Of a stretch of 64,000 bases of DNA, positions 22,931 through 34,123 are shown one piece after another; within the stretch, counting starts at the first letter, position 1, and each line of letters begins with the position of its first letter. Below the pieces are notes generated by a model. That model worked only from the letters and a program-made list of their open reading frames with translations, was not told the DNA's origin and searched no databases. The DNA comes from Pinus tabuliformis (taxonomy: Eukaryota > Streptophyta > Pinopsida > Pinales > Pinaceae). Location of the stretch: contig CM062812.1 in assembly GCA_031772625.1 (NCBI GenBank), forward strand, positions 726,986,300 through 727,050,299. Reading direction: 5' to 3'. The position numbers were made by a program, and so were the translations under genes.

Positions 22931-24175
22931 TTACTCCCTCCCTAAGAAGAAATGGTCCCCATTGCGTGAAGTTCCCTCTTGAGAAGCCTTTGTTGAATAT
23001 GAAGAGCCACTAAAAAGAAGGGTTTTGTATGGTTAACCCATAATAGTAATGAAGGAAGATGTGAGGATAAGGATACCCTGTAATGCTTGTGACCAACTAT
23101 GATACTGACAGTGTGCGGCCTAGCAAATGGACTTCAATGAAGTGTGATTTTGTGGATGACCGATAACCATGAAAAATGAAGATCCAAGGATAGAGATACC
23201 TTGTAATGCTTGTCACCAATTATGATACTAACAATGTGTGGCCTAGAAAATGGACTTCGATGACAATGATTTTGTGCAGTTGACCCATAACCTTGATGTT
23301 GACTGTTGATTAAGTAGAAGGTGCCTACATAGCATGGGGTCGGATGGCACTTCTCCAAAGAACCCAAGCCAGATGTTTCTATGTTGAAATTGATGAATGT
23401 GAAACAGGCCCCTACTAAAGCATGGTGGGAGGGCAGATCTCCAAAGCGAACCCACTCTCAATGCTACTCCAAATATAAAAACTAATTTAAAATGTGCATA
23501 ACTTGGTAAATATAACTCATAATCTATATTGTAAACTATTTTTAGAAATGGAATGACCGTTCTGCATCTTCTTGTGTAATTGAAATCCCTATCTAGACAC
23601 TCTGGAAGATCATTTTCGCACCGTAACTATCTCGTCATCACAAAGTTTATGAAAAATAACTGATTTGAAATCAACGATATCTCCCTCAGCCAAACACTGA
23701 TTCGACCAATTTGTTTTTTTGAAATTGGGTGATTTTCAATAAGATCCCAAATATGCAATAATTTTTATGAAATTATGCACAAAAAATACAAAAAATGATA
23801 GGAGAGTTGTCATCCATGAATTGTCGTCAAAACAATTTATGCAACACAACTTGTTTTAAATCAACGATATCTCCCTCATTCAGACTCAGATTCAACTGAT
23901 TTTTTTGTTTTGAATTTGGGTATTTTTTGCAAGGAAAATATATATGCTATTTTCTTTTGTAAATTTTGTATTAAAAGTTTCAGATCTAATCTACAAACTC
24001 ACCACCCAAAAAATTCTTGGAAGAAAATGAAAAAAAATTGTCCCGCTTTACCCAAGAAAGTGCTTTGTGGATGTCATAGCACGTGCATGAAATTTGTTGA
24101 AGATTGCTGCAAAAATTTGAAACTGACATGTGCTTCAAACCCTCATTCCCATGGAGTCGTATCATCTGGTACCAC
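22931..24175. other. H interior, no recognised coding
   Basis: It contains an imperfect tandem duplication of about 118 bp (about 23058-23175 and 23178-23297, sharing TAATGCTTGT and TGGACTTC). It also has a looser repeat of about 70 bp (about 23672-23740 and 23850-23925, sharing AATCAACGATATCTCCCTCA). Short open frames here have no family resemblance I recognise. Confidence 0.6.
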
Positions 24176-24684
24176 TGATCTAGATCTTGGGGGGAATCCC
24201 CCAAGATCTAAAAGATTGAAATGGATCTTAGGGGGGAGGCCCCCAAGATCTAAAAAATTGAAATTCCATAAGAAAATATAAGAACACGCATTAAAAGAAA
24301 ACCATAAAGAATTTTTTTTTATTAAAACACATATTAATTGGAAAGGCTACATTAAGGTGGACAATATATCCTTTTACAAAATGTGACTTGTTAATTTTAG
24401 TCTTTTTTAAGTTATAATACCACAGGTAAATTCCATGGGTGGGCACATACCATGGGTGATTGAATACCATTGGTATATCTCACTTGCAATACCATGGGTG
24501 AATGAATATCATGGGTGGATGCCACTTACAATACCATGGGTAAATTCCATGGGTGGATAAATACCTTGGGTGGATGAATACCATGGGTGGATTCCATTTA
24601 CAATACCATGGGTATATTCCATGAGTGGATAAATGCCATGGGTCGATGAATACCATGGGTGGATGGCGATTTCTATTTAGATCA
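24176..24684 (-). repeat. Right (5') LTR of H with duplicated hairpin
   Basis: The repeat has two palindromic units: one with a perfect 13-bp stem and 4-base loop (24181-24210, stem TAGATCTTGGGGG), and a second at about 24224-24250. The CCATGGGTGGA array covers about 24425-24665. Confidence 0.8.
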
Positions 24685-27600
24685 TGTAGTGAGATACAAG
24701 AGACTACCAACTAGAGTTTTGTATAAAGTAGAATCAATTGAAAGTCCTTCATCTTATTTTCTTAGCTTGGTAGCTAGATAATTTGAAGTGTCAACTAGTT
24801 TGAAAATGATCTTTCCAAACTTGTGCAGGATGTTAGTGGCATATTTTCATTGACATACTAAAATACCATTTGCAGATTGTTGAATTTCAATTCCTAGGAA
24901 ATACTTCATGAGGCTAATATTAGTCATGTCAAATTATGTTTGCATCGCAACTTTGAATTATTATAACATTAAATTACTTATATAGAGAAAATCATCAACA
25001 TAAACACAAACAATGAGAATTTTACCTTCATGATTTTTTTTTATAAAGAGTTGCCTCATGGTTTCTTCTATGAAATCCTTTTTTGATGAGGTAAGAGTCA
25101 ATTGGACTGTAACAAGTTCAAGGAGATTTTTTCAATACATATATAAAATTTATGTTCTTATCCTAGAACTTCAAAACTACCTCGCTACTTCACGTAAACC
25201 TCTTCTTCCAAAATGCCATCTAAAAAGCAAATTTGACACTAAGTTGAAAATGTTTTCATTTATTTTGAGCTACAGTGGCCAAAATAGTTATCACTTTATC
25301 AAACCTTTCCACAAACCTTGCTACCAGAACAAAGGTTTTTCCATAGTCTACGCCAAGTTGTTGAGACCTCCCTTTAACAACCAACATTACCTTATGTTTC
25401 TTGATTTTTCCTTTTTTCATTCAATTTGGTCTTGTAAATCCACTTGACACAAATGTTAGTTTTGTCTTTTGGGATATCAACCAATTCCCAAGTGTAATTC
25501 TTCTCTATGGCTGTGATTTCCTTATTCATTACATGAACCCAATTTTCCTCTTTTACTACCTCTTTAATGTGGTTTGGTTGAAAGGAAAGAAAGGAAAAAA
25601 TATTTTTATGCTAAAAATAATTCTCTTGCTCATATATATCCATCATCCTTTTTGTTTTTTGGTTATCGTGTGAAGATGGTGATTCAACATTGGAAGAAGT
25701 ACCATTTCAGAGTCTTGTGGCTCTTCTTGTAGCTACACTAATGACAACCTTGGTGGATGAACATGTTCATATGAAGGTTCATCAACTAGCTCACACTGAG
25801 ATTTGTTTTCACAGAACTTAACATATATGCTTAGCATAAATTTCTTGGTGAGTGGATTGTAGAGTCTTCAGGCTTTTAACTATTCATTGTAGCCTACAAA
25901 GATGAACATTTCACTTATTTTGTCAAGTTTATTTCTTAAATTTTCTGGAACATGTGGAAATGCTACACAACCAAACATTCAAAAGTGAGATACATTCGCC
26001 TTCTTACCATCTCAAGTCTCTTGAGGTATTCTATTTTTAGCACTGGTTGTCAGAGATATATTGAGAATATACATTGCAGTAGCAACAACTTGCCCTGAAT
26101 ACTCATTAGATAACTTTTTTTCGTGAAGCATGCATCTTTCCATATTCATGATTGATTGATTTTCTCATTATGTTACTCCATTTAATTGTGGAGTATATCT
26201 TGTTGTGTTCTACATAATGATGCCTTGTTGTTGAGAAAATGTTGTGAAACCATTGGAACTGTATTCTCCTCCTTTCTCTGACCTGAGTGCTTTAAAAATA
26301 TTGTCATTTTTATTTTCTACTTTTGCATCGAACTCTTTGAACCTTGAGAAAGTATCAAACTTAGTTTTAAGAAAATAAATCCATATTTTTTACTATAGTC
26401 TACAATTAAGGTCAGAAATCAAGACTACAACCAATCTATTGTGTTTGAATCGGGCCACAAATATCTATGTGGACTTGTTTTACGGGTTCTTTTTCTCTAC
26501 TCGAAGATGTGAGAAAGTTGCCTCTTTTATGCTTTCCAGTAATAAAAATTTCATATTAACAATCTTGTTCATTCACAACAGGGAGACCAGTGACCATAGA
26601 ATGTTTTTGAAGAAGAAAAAGGCTCTTGAAAGGGAATATGACCATATACCTAGAATGCCATAATTTTGACTCATCTATCTTTGTAACATTCTGTGTAAAT
26701 GATTGCGACAAATTTGTACTTCTCAGAGTCAAGGGAAACATTATATTCTTGGTTATTTCTGCATTGACTATAAGTCTTCTATTGGGAGGTTTTTCATAAA
26801 TATAAAAAGCTGTCCACTAAAATATTATAGCATAGCCATATTCCATCAATTGACCTACACTAATGAGATTGTGCTTCAAGTGTGGAACATAATAAACATC
26901 ATGTATATTTTTCTACCAATTTTGTTTAGTAAAAACTGGTACAATACCTTTCCCTTCAACTTTTATATGAGAATGGTCACCAGGAGTAGTTTAAGATTTG
27001 ATGGAAGCATCAATGCAACAAATTAGATTTTTGTTACCTGTCATATAGTTGCTACATCCACTATCTGGAAACCAAAGGTCCTCATTGTAGTTGTCTTAAG
27101 AAAAATGGTAGGAAAGAAACATGGCTTCAAAGGATTCTCCTTCATTGTTGGAGATATGGACACCACCTTTGTGTTGATCTGACTCTTTCTTTCGGCATTC
27201 ATGTTCATATTATCCAAATTTCATGTAATAATATCATTGGACATTAGATTTCTTGCTCCATTTTTTGCTTCTCTTTGTGTAGTTTTGTGAGGGTGATGAC
27301 TTCTCTCGTTGTTGTGATGCATGATGATGTTTTGAAGATCAACCTCTTCCTTTTCCTCACTTGCTTCTTCCTCTATATCCTCTTCTTCTACTTATATCAA
27401 GAGAGATGTGTGCCTTGAAAGCTTGTTCCATGGAATCCTCTCCGCGGTTAAGTCATGTTTCATGTGACAAAAACGATCGAGTTAACTGATTTACTGATAA
27501 AGTTGTAAGATATTTCGACTCTAAAATAATTGTTACAACCATTTCGCAGAGAATTTTGTCAATGATCTTCTAATAAGAAATTGTTTCACTAATAAGCTTG

Positions 27601-28008
27601 ATTTGATTGATGATGCCCATGACTCTAGTCATGAACTGGTCAATGCTCTCAGTGTGAGTCATCTTCAGGGTTTTGAATCGAGTCCTTAATGTCTGCAATT
27701 TAATAGTCTTAATTCTATCAGTACCATGATATGCAGATTTGAAAATATCCCAAGCTTATTTTGTTGAAGATTGAGTCATGAACTGAATTCCATGTCCAAC
27801 ATTTGGCTTGGTGCTCTTTTTTTCTCAGTTGTGTTCCTCTAATTACTAGTCATGGATGCTAATGCTTCTTGGATCAACTCTACATAGTCTTTTTGTCATG
27901 TATCACAATAATCATGGGCTTGCAGAAAAGTCTTCATCCATAAAGACCGGAATTCATAATTTTTTCAAACAAAATCAATGTTTATGGCAAAGCACTTGAG
28001 GAAGCCAT
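24685..28008 (-). pseudogene. Copia K gag to RT remnant
   Basis: Reading from 28008 leftward: a gag start (MASSS) and core (WMKTFLQAHDYCDT near 27900); a zinc-knuckle-like region; pre-integrase (YYVPHLKHNLISVGQLM, about 26850-26900); integrase (MFGCVAFPHVPENL near 25960); and RT with the catalytic YVDD (LIVCVYVDDFLYI, about 24981-25017), ending in STLYKTLVGSLLYLT. The order is Ty1/copia, integrase before RT. The coding is decayed in many places. Confidence 0.88.
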
Positions 28009-29557
28009 TGTTTAAAATGTGGTTGTGCCCCTTTTCTTTGGAACTCACAATGCAACAATGCCCAATATAAAAAATGATTAATGCCCCCTTTTCTTAGAAA
28101 ACACAAAATAATTTTAATATCCCCTTGTGTTTTTTTGTTTCTAAAATCATTATTAAAAAAAAACTTTTATAATTCCTATTAAAAAAAAGTTTTGTTTTCA
28201 TATAATGGACTTCATACAAATCATTTTGCTATTTGTCACAGAAACTAAGGTATCTATTATTCTTAGATTCAAGTGACAATAGGTTAGTGCCTTAGATAAG
28301 AGATATAGATTTTGTGATGATGCGGAAGATGACCCTCGAACTATCCTTAGCTCCAGCGAAGAAGTATAGGTAGTGTCCATCCATTATTAGAAATAAGCAG
28401 GAAGACATCCAGCGAAGAAGTATAGGTAGTGTCCATCCATTATTAGAAATAAGCAGGAAGAGATCCAGTTACGGATCAGGAGCCATCAATTTTATACCTT
28501 TCATTAGAGATCGCGCAGTCAATTGAGCAACCCATGAACAAGGTCCTTTGTCTTCTCTTGAATAATGAAAACAAAAACCTTTTAACCGGTGGCTTTTCGT
28601 GCTTTATCGAATTGAAGACTGCGGACTTCCAAACTAATTTTAAATAATAAAATCAACTTTCTTACTCGTCGCTTTTTCCTTTTGACTCTACGAACTAGTT
28701 TTTAATTGGAGGCTGCGGATTTACTTTTGGCACCCCTTTTTTTGAAGTTGAGGTCGTCGCATCTTTCGATGAAGAGAGGTGGCGACAATGCGTAGAAGTG
28801 ACTGCAATATGTCACGCCTGCTAAATTTGCTCGGTGCGATAGTGAAATATTGTAGCGCCTCACCAATTTTTCTGGGAATCTTTGCAGGGGTCCGTGCTGG
28901 GTCTTCTTCGAGTATGAGTGTCTTCTTTCTCGAGCTCTCTCCTCATCGAGCTCTGGTTCTCTACTCCTTTCTATGTGAGCATAAGCGAATTTCAAATGTC
29001 GTTCTCAAGGAGTCTTACCTAAACTCAATTAACTAAACTAGACTCAAACTGACCGGCTATGACAAATAGCAAACAATAATAAGACAGAGAAATTAATACT
29101 CTCAACAATCATATAATGACTAGCAATTCTACACAAGTTAAAGCTAATTAAATTCATACCTTAAAAAACAATCTCGTTAAAACTCATTATCGCAACACAC
29201 ATTCTTGAATACTCAATCTAAGATCATATCCTCCAACTGTTAATGAAAATGTTCCAAAGATTTATCAACAAAGCTTTAGTATAATCTAAACTAGGAATCT
29301 CGTAGACTTAAACTTTGTAACCTAGAAAGTGGAAGCACATAAACTTCTGCGAATTGCCGTGTAATCTGTAGAACACGTCCGATCTAACTTATGCAGACAA
29401 TATATCATATCAGCATATGTTGACTAGGCGGGTTACTAGTCGAAAAAGAAAAGGAAAATAAAAAAATGTAGTGTAGAATGCACTTGCCAGAGATCAAGTG
29501 ATATGCCAACCAATTTCTAAATGCCTTTGGAACACCAACCTTATTGTTAATTGTAGG
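28009..29557. other. Unclassified intergenic stretch
   Basis: No gene is supported. AT-rich sequence with poly-T/poly-A runs fills 28060-28200. A GC-richer patch at about 28560-28990 contains GGCACCCC and GGTGGCGACAATGCG, faintly like the end of a Tat-type LTR and its primer site; I could not define LTR ends, so I do not call one. The rest to 29557 is plain AT-rich DNA. Confidence 0.5.
28352..28463. repeat. 56-bp tandem duplication
   Basis: Two adjacent copies starting TCCAGCGAAGAAG and ending AAGCAGGAAGA differ by one or two bases, so the duplication is recent compared with the surrounding fossils. Confidence 0.9.
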
Positions 29558-29827
29558 CTAAGAATATAAATCTGAAACCCATGTATGTAGTCTCAAAATT
29601 AAAATATAATAATTTACAATATGCATATTCAGGGCTAGTGAAGGATGATATTTCCTGCATGCACATAGAACTTTTCTAGATATTGTATAACACTCGTTTT
29701 TATAAACGCTATACTCCACACTGACAACAGGGGCTGGCTTCGATGGCTGTCCACCAAATACTGCTACTGTCATTCCATTACGGAAAAACTTCCAAGCCCA
29801 TAGAGAACGGTGAGAAAACTGACTTAC
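29558..29827 (-). other. Probable 3' flank or 3'-UTR of the LBD gene
   Basis: The LBD stop codon is followed at once by GTAAGT, a consensus splice donor, so an intron in the 3'-UTR is possible. An open minus-strand frame (29558-29773) has no known domain. No clear polyadenylation signal was fixed. Confidence 0.35.
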
Positions 29828-30431
29828 TCATGGCAGACACTTCTCCATGCGCTGATTCAATTGGGCTTCACTGCAAAGGAGGTTGTCAGCTAACAATATG
29901 TGAGTAGGGGAAGAAGGGGAAGAAGTGGAGCCTAGAGAACCAAGGGTAAGATCTAGCTTTAGAGCATTACGTGGAGCTTGAGCTTCAGGATGACTAGTTT
30001 CGAGGTTCCATATCAGATCATGGCAGTGCTCCATCTCTACTTGATCAGGGGAAAGGAATTCATTACGTTCCTGTTCTGTGGTTGCTTTACCGTTGTCTTC
30101 TGCTCTCTGCAAGCTATTTGTTACTTTACACCAGCCGTCAGATTCGCTACTCGAAACAATATGATTGTTAATCAGTGCACTCTTGCGTTGTTTTCGTCTG
30201 GGTTTGGCACGCGAGACGCCCTTGAATCTGTCGTTGGCTTTTACTCTGTGCAGCTCGCCGGCCATAGCTTCCATAGGGACAACATGAGACGCCGAATCTC
30301 CCTGCAGTATGCTTTCCACTCCCGCTTGACAGACTGCCCAGTTTCCCGACCAAACAAGTCCTACTGAACCAAATATTGGATCCAACATCCTGCCACATGC
30401 ATCGTATAAAAGAGACCTGAACATAACTGCA
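29828..30431 (-). CDS. Class II LOB-domain (LBD) transcription factor, exon 2
   Basis: The frame begins [20 protein letters not shown] and continues [20 protein letters not shown]. This is the C-terminal half of the LOB DNA-binding domain of class II LBD proteins. In this class an intron interrupts the LOB domain just before this point. A splice acceptor (TTGATTAG) ends at 30432 on the minus strand, giving an in-phase exon start, so I prefer it to the ATG eight codons upstream. Downstream lie a basic cluster (KPRRKQRKS), probably nuclear targeting, and [10 protein letters not shown] near the C-terminus, an EAR-like LxLxL repression motif. The exon encodes about 200 residues, longer than many class II tails. 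Family members are nuclear regulators of nitrogen, anthocyanin or low-oxygen responses. Exon 1, with the CX2CX6CX3C zinc motif, was not found in the window. Confidence 0.82.
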
Positions 30432-32315
30432 CTAATCAACGCAGAGAATAAGTTTAGTGCTGTGCTGAAATAAGAAACGTTTGATGGATTCTTAGTTTTA
30501 TAAGAAACGTTTGATGGATTCTTTTTCCTTAGATAGGAAATAATTATTCAGGGAAGTATTCATTTTTGGTAACCTTTTCAATTTCAGATTACAATCAATT
30601 CCAAAATATTTAGAAAATTAAATTCTCATATTTTAAAATATTCAATCCAATTAACAATAACCTTAATTAACGTTGTAATCTGTATGTTCCTTCAAAGGGG
30701 AAATAAAAGGGCTAAATAAGAAAGTTTTCGAGTAATAAAGCAGAATATATTATCAAGGAAATGACCCTGTCAAGGAGGAATTAAAAGGAAAAATACATTT
30801 ACACTAGAATAGAGGAGAAAATAGAATTCTGAAAGGAAAAATGGAAAAACAAATAAATTAAAAAGTAAATTGATGTAATGTTAAATGAAGGCGTCGAGAG
30901 AAATTTCCCAACTTATATTTTGTTTGGTGACATCCTTTCTATGAGTTCTAACTTCATTTGCTGTGTCTATTGCCTGAGTTATAAACTAATCAATTATTTC
31001 AGTATTTCCTCTTTGCTAAGTTCAAAGTTTCAAATTTGGCTTTGCATTCTTGACCTTGATTGTGTTTAGATAGAGTGTTCAACTTTATTGTACAGATTCA
31101 GTAGTGCTCTTAAATTTTTTCTTTCACTCTGTGGCGAAGCAATTTTTTTGGACATTTATGATTACTAATTCTGCAACTTTTTGCGGCTTTTTTTATTCTT
31201 TGTAACTATTGTTTGTCTTTTTATCCATGCTGTTAAAAAAAATTATGTTCTAAATATAAAAACAATGTCTGCTATAATTAAAAAAAAATATATGCTCTAA
31301 AGTAATTAGAAGTAAAGAAAATGTCTAAATCACATGTCTAAATTTTATATTTTTCAAAAATATTTTAATTTAGGTGCATATCAACTTCATATATTATCTA
31401 TATATTAAAAATAAATTAAGTTTTTATGGTTAAAAATTTTATTTGGCCCTATATATATTTTATTTAGCATTCAAAAATACAATTTAAACTATGAAAAATA
31501 ACATATTGTATTTTGCATTCTAAAAATATTTACATGTGAAAAAATTTGATCTCGTGACTTATATTAAATCCGTACTTAAGATAGATCTATGTTAGTAAAT
31601 AACTACAGTAACAAATAACTAAAAGTGTAAGGGTGTTTCTCCATATACATATTAATAAATAAGAGCTAAAACGACGTTTTACGAGCAATTGGCTCCTCAA
31701 CCTTCTGTTACTAATACAATAGACGTCCATCTCCTCTTTACGTAGATGAAAGGAATTGCCAATCTATACAGGGAGTGATTGTCACATACATTTCCTATGG
31801 TGGCTTGGTGTATAGTGCATGGAACGTGTTATCGTGCAAGTGAGTGAGATGTGTTAAACTGTTAATAGACATGGCGCATATCATAGCTGCGAAACTCGGG
31901 GCTCTTATGTAGAGGTCATAGAATTATCCTTTCATCTTTCCCTCTTCTTCATTTGTTTGTGCGTCTTTTTCGTTATATGCTGAGGTCCATTTGCCTTCCT
32001 GTTTGTGTGGGAAAAACATTTTTCATTACTTGGCACCTCAAAGCACATTTTTTCTACATGGTTTTATTTTCCCTCGTCGGCCCGTTTGTGACACACAAGT
32101 TTAGAAATTATAAATATTTATAATCTAGTAACGTGATTCTTTTTCTAATATGAGGCATCATGTCCTCTTGTGTTATCGTTTCTGTCCACCAAATGTATGC
32201 TTCCTGTAATTTACGATGATGATCCTCCCTGTGATAAATCATGCGAAAGTTAAGAGCAAAAAAAATACAATCAAATGTAAGTTTACAATTGCTTCTTTGT
32301 CTATGGTTTTGTATT
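30432..32315. other. LBD intron or upstream DNA, AT-rich, no coding
   Basis: No exon 1 signature (C-x2-C-x6-C-x3-C) is seen on the minus strand. A 22-bp direct repeat TAAGAAACGTTTGATGGATT occurs at 30471-30492 and 30501-30522. The stretch ends at the left LTR of copia D. It is either the interrupted intron of the LBD gene or unrelated flanking DNA. Confidence 0.5.
32176..32298. repeat. Flank repeat X, left copy
   Basis: This stretch, just left of copia D, resembles 38628-38722 just right of the D complex. Shared blocks include ATGTATGCTT against GTGTATGCTT, ACGATGATCC, and CAATCAAATGTAAGTTTA against CAATCACATGTAAGTTTA (17 of 18). Confidence 0.6.
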
Positions 32316-32340
32316 TGTTAGGAAATTTTTATTTTCCTAG

Positions 32341-32401
32341 GGGAGGGGAGAGGAGAGGAGAGGAGAGGAGAGGAGAGGAGAGGAGAGGAGAGGAGAGGAG
32401 A
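32341..32401. repeat. GAGGA microsatellite in D LTR
   Basis: About eleven GAGGA units. The partner LTR has only two or three at 37678-37692, so the array grew after insertion. Confidence 0.93.
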
Positions 32402-32494
32402 CTGATTCAAAATTCGGTTGCGGCAGATCCCAACATAACATATTCTTGATTATAATATAAAACATAGGAAAATACATTCACCTGATAAATGGAG

Positions 32495-32990
32495 GCTGCC
32501 GCTCTAAGTGAAAATACGAAAGACTTATTGGGATTTGGGATTTAGGCATCACTGGGGTTGCGGAGTAAATTTCTTGTAAAACTCCGTAAATCTGGTTTTC
32601 ACGCGCCCACCAATATTAGCTCCAAGTGAAAATACAAAAGACTTACTCCAATTTGGGATCACTAGGGTTGCCAATAAGTAAAACTCCCTAAACCTGGTTT
32701 TCACCTGCCCATCAATATTAGCTCCAAGTGAAAATACAAAAGACTTACTGCTAGTTAGGCATCACTGGAGTTGCCACCAATATTAGCTCCAAGTGAAAAT
32801 ACAAAAGACTTACTCCAATTTGGGATCACTAGGGTTGCCAATAAGTAAAACTCCCTAAACCTGGTTTTCACCTGCCCATCAATATTAGCTCCAAGTGAAA
32901 ATACAAAAGACTTACTGCTAGTTAGGCATCACTGGAGTTGCCGAGTAAGTAAAACTCCGTAAACCTGGTTTTCACGTGCCCACCAATATT
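32495..32990. repeat. Tandem 100-118-bp units in D LTR
   Basis: About five units start at GCTCCAAGTGAAAATAC and carry AAAGACTTACT, GGTTGCC and CCTGGTTTTCAC; one is short. Two variants (CCAATTTGGG and GCTAGTTAGG) alternate, so a two-unit block was duplicated. Confidence 0.85.
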
Positions 32991-33154
32991 TGGTGCTCAA
33001 TTTTCTCCTCACTACCTCAAAGACTCTCGCTCTCTAACTTGCCCAACATACAAAATGACTTTTACATCAATATTTATCTCAACATACAAATTTGATATTA
33101 ATACAGAAAATAATTAATACCCAAAATGGGCGATTTTACATGGTAATTGGTTTT

Positions 33155-34081
33155 TTAAACTTGCAGGTGTTGTGGAGTGTGGGCAACACTTGCAGAGTGA
33201 ATGCTTGCCCATATTTTTTTACCAAGTTCATTAAGTGTCTTAACTTCTCTGATGTATTGCGGAATGGTGATCGCAGTACTCGCAAGCATGGTGTTTGTCA
33301 CTGTATTTAAGGCAGTGGTTGGGATTAATATTTCCAAACAATCTTTGAGATAAACAAAACTTTCATGTGCCAATGGCTTTGTGAAAATATCAGCAAATTG
33401 TTCTTGTGACCTCCAGTGCTGCAACACAATTTCATCATTGTTAATTAACTCGCTGATAAAAAGATATTTAACATCAATATGCTTGGTCCTCTTGTGAAAA
33501 ACAGAATTCTTTGATAATGGACTTGCTAATGTGTTGTCAGAGAAAATAGTTATTGTTCCCTCTTGGTTGTGATGAAGATCCCTCAACATCCTTCTCATTC
33601 AAACAGCTTGAGACGTCGTTGTTGTTGCGACAACATATTTAGCTTCTGCTATTGACAGTGATACTATTGGCTGCTTCTTGGAGGCCCATGAAATGGCCCT
33701 GAAACTCAAATGAAAAACATATCCTGGCGTGCTCTTTCTATCATTGACACTTCCTGCCCAATACCTGTCAGTGTAAGCAACCAGCCTGAAATCACTTGTT
33801 GTAGTGTACAAAATGCCATATTGTTTTGTCCCATTAACATACCTTAGAAGTCTGTTCGTTGCTTGCCAATGTGTTTCCTTTGGTGTCTCCATAGACCTCG
33901 ACAACAGACTCCTTGCATAGATTATATCTGGCCTAGTGGCGGTCAAATACATCAAGCTTCCTATCATGCTTTTGTATAATGTCGGATTGACATTGCTGTT
34001 GCAATCTTCTTTGCTCAACTTCAACCCCATGACAGTTGTAGTTGGTGCGGTCCTACTGTTCTGCATATTAGACCTCTCCAA
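33155..34081 (-). pseudogene. D RT end and RNase H remnant
   Basis: Minus-strand frames carry YKSMIGSLMYLTATRPDIIY, DRYWAGSVNDRKSTPGYVF, SIAEAKYV and NEF-like HIDVKYLFISELI with EQFADIFTKPL, the standard copia RT-to-RNase H series. An unusual C-terminal extension (TALNTVTNTMLASTAITIP) follows. Confidence 0.88.
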
Positions 34082-34123
34082 AATGTTTGCTACATACTTT
34101 GCTTGAGAGAGAAAAATTCCATT

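Larger units (their letters stand above)
22512..24684 (-). mobile_element. Small non-autonomous LTR element H, inserted in K
   Basis: Direct terminal repeats (22512-22930, 24176-24684) both start TGAT and end ATCA. The target duplication tgtag (22507-22511, 24685-24689) is perfect. On the minus strand GTGGTACCAGATGA follows the right LTR, like a tRNA-Met primer site, and AGGGAGGGAGTAA precedes the left LTR as a purine tract, so H reads right to left. The 1.25-kb interior has no gag or pol; size and content fit a TRIM/LARD-type element. The LTRs differ clearly in length through repeat change. Confidence 0.8.
1..28008 (-). mobile_element. Copia element K, outermost layer, broken and truncated at the left edge
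   Basis: A Ty1/copia element reads on the minus strand from a gag start near 28008 through zinc-knuckle, pre-integrase, integrase and reverse transcriptase to RNase H, which leaves the window at base 1. Two other elements split it: A (153-22203) and H (22512-24684). Copia-type coding continues in the same orientation on both sides of each insertion, and each insertion has a target duplication, so the gaps are explained by insertion. No LTR or primer-binding site was found upstream of gag. The coding region is heavily decayed with many breaks. It is the oldest element of this half of the window, because A is already old. Confidence 0.85.
32316..32999 (-). repeat. Left (3') LTR of D, repeat-expanded
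   Basis: It is 684 bp against 486 bp for its partner. The excess comes from a GAGGA microsatellite (32341-32401) and about five tandem copies of a roughly 100-118-bp unit (32495-32990) that occurs once in the right LTR. Confidence 0.85.

Noticed and set aside
24480-24710. Minus-strand repetitive peptide with HPPMVFIHPW units
   Set aside because: It is translated minisatellite DNA of an H LTR, with no sign of coding use.
28560-28800. Tat-type LTR end and primer site
   Set aside because: Only weak word similarity (GGCACCCC, GGTGGCGACA); no LTR boundaries or coding could be tied to it.
29978-30367. Plus-strand frame of 129 residues
   Set aside because: It is antisense to the LBD exon, whose family motifs are unmistakable.
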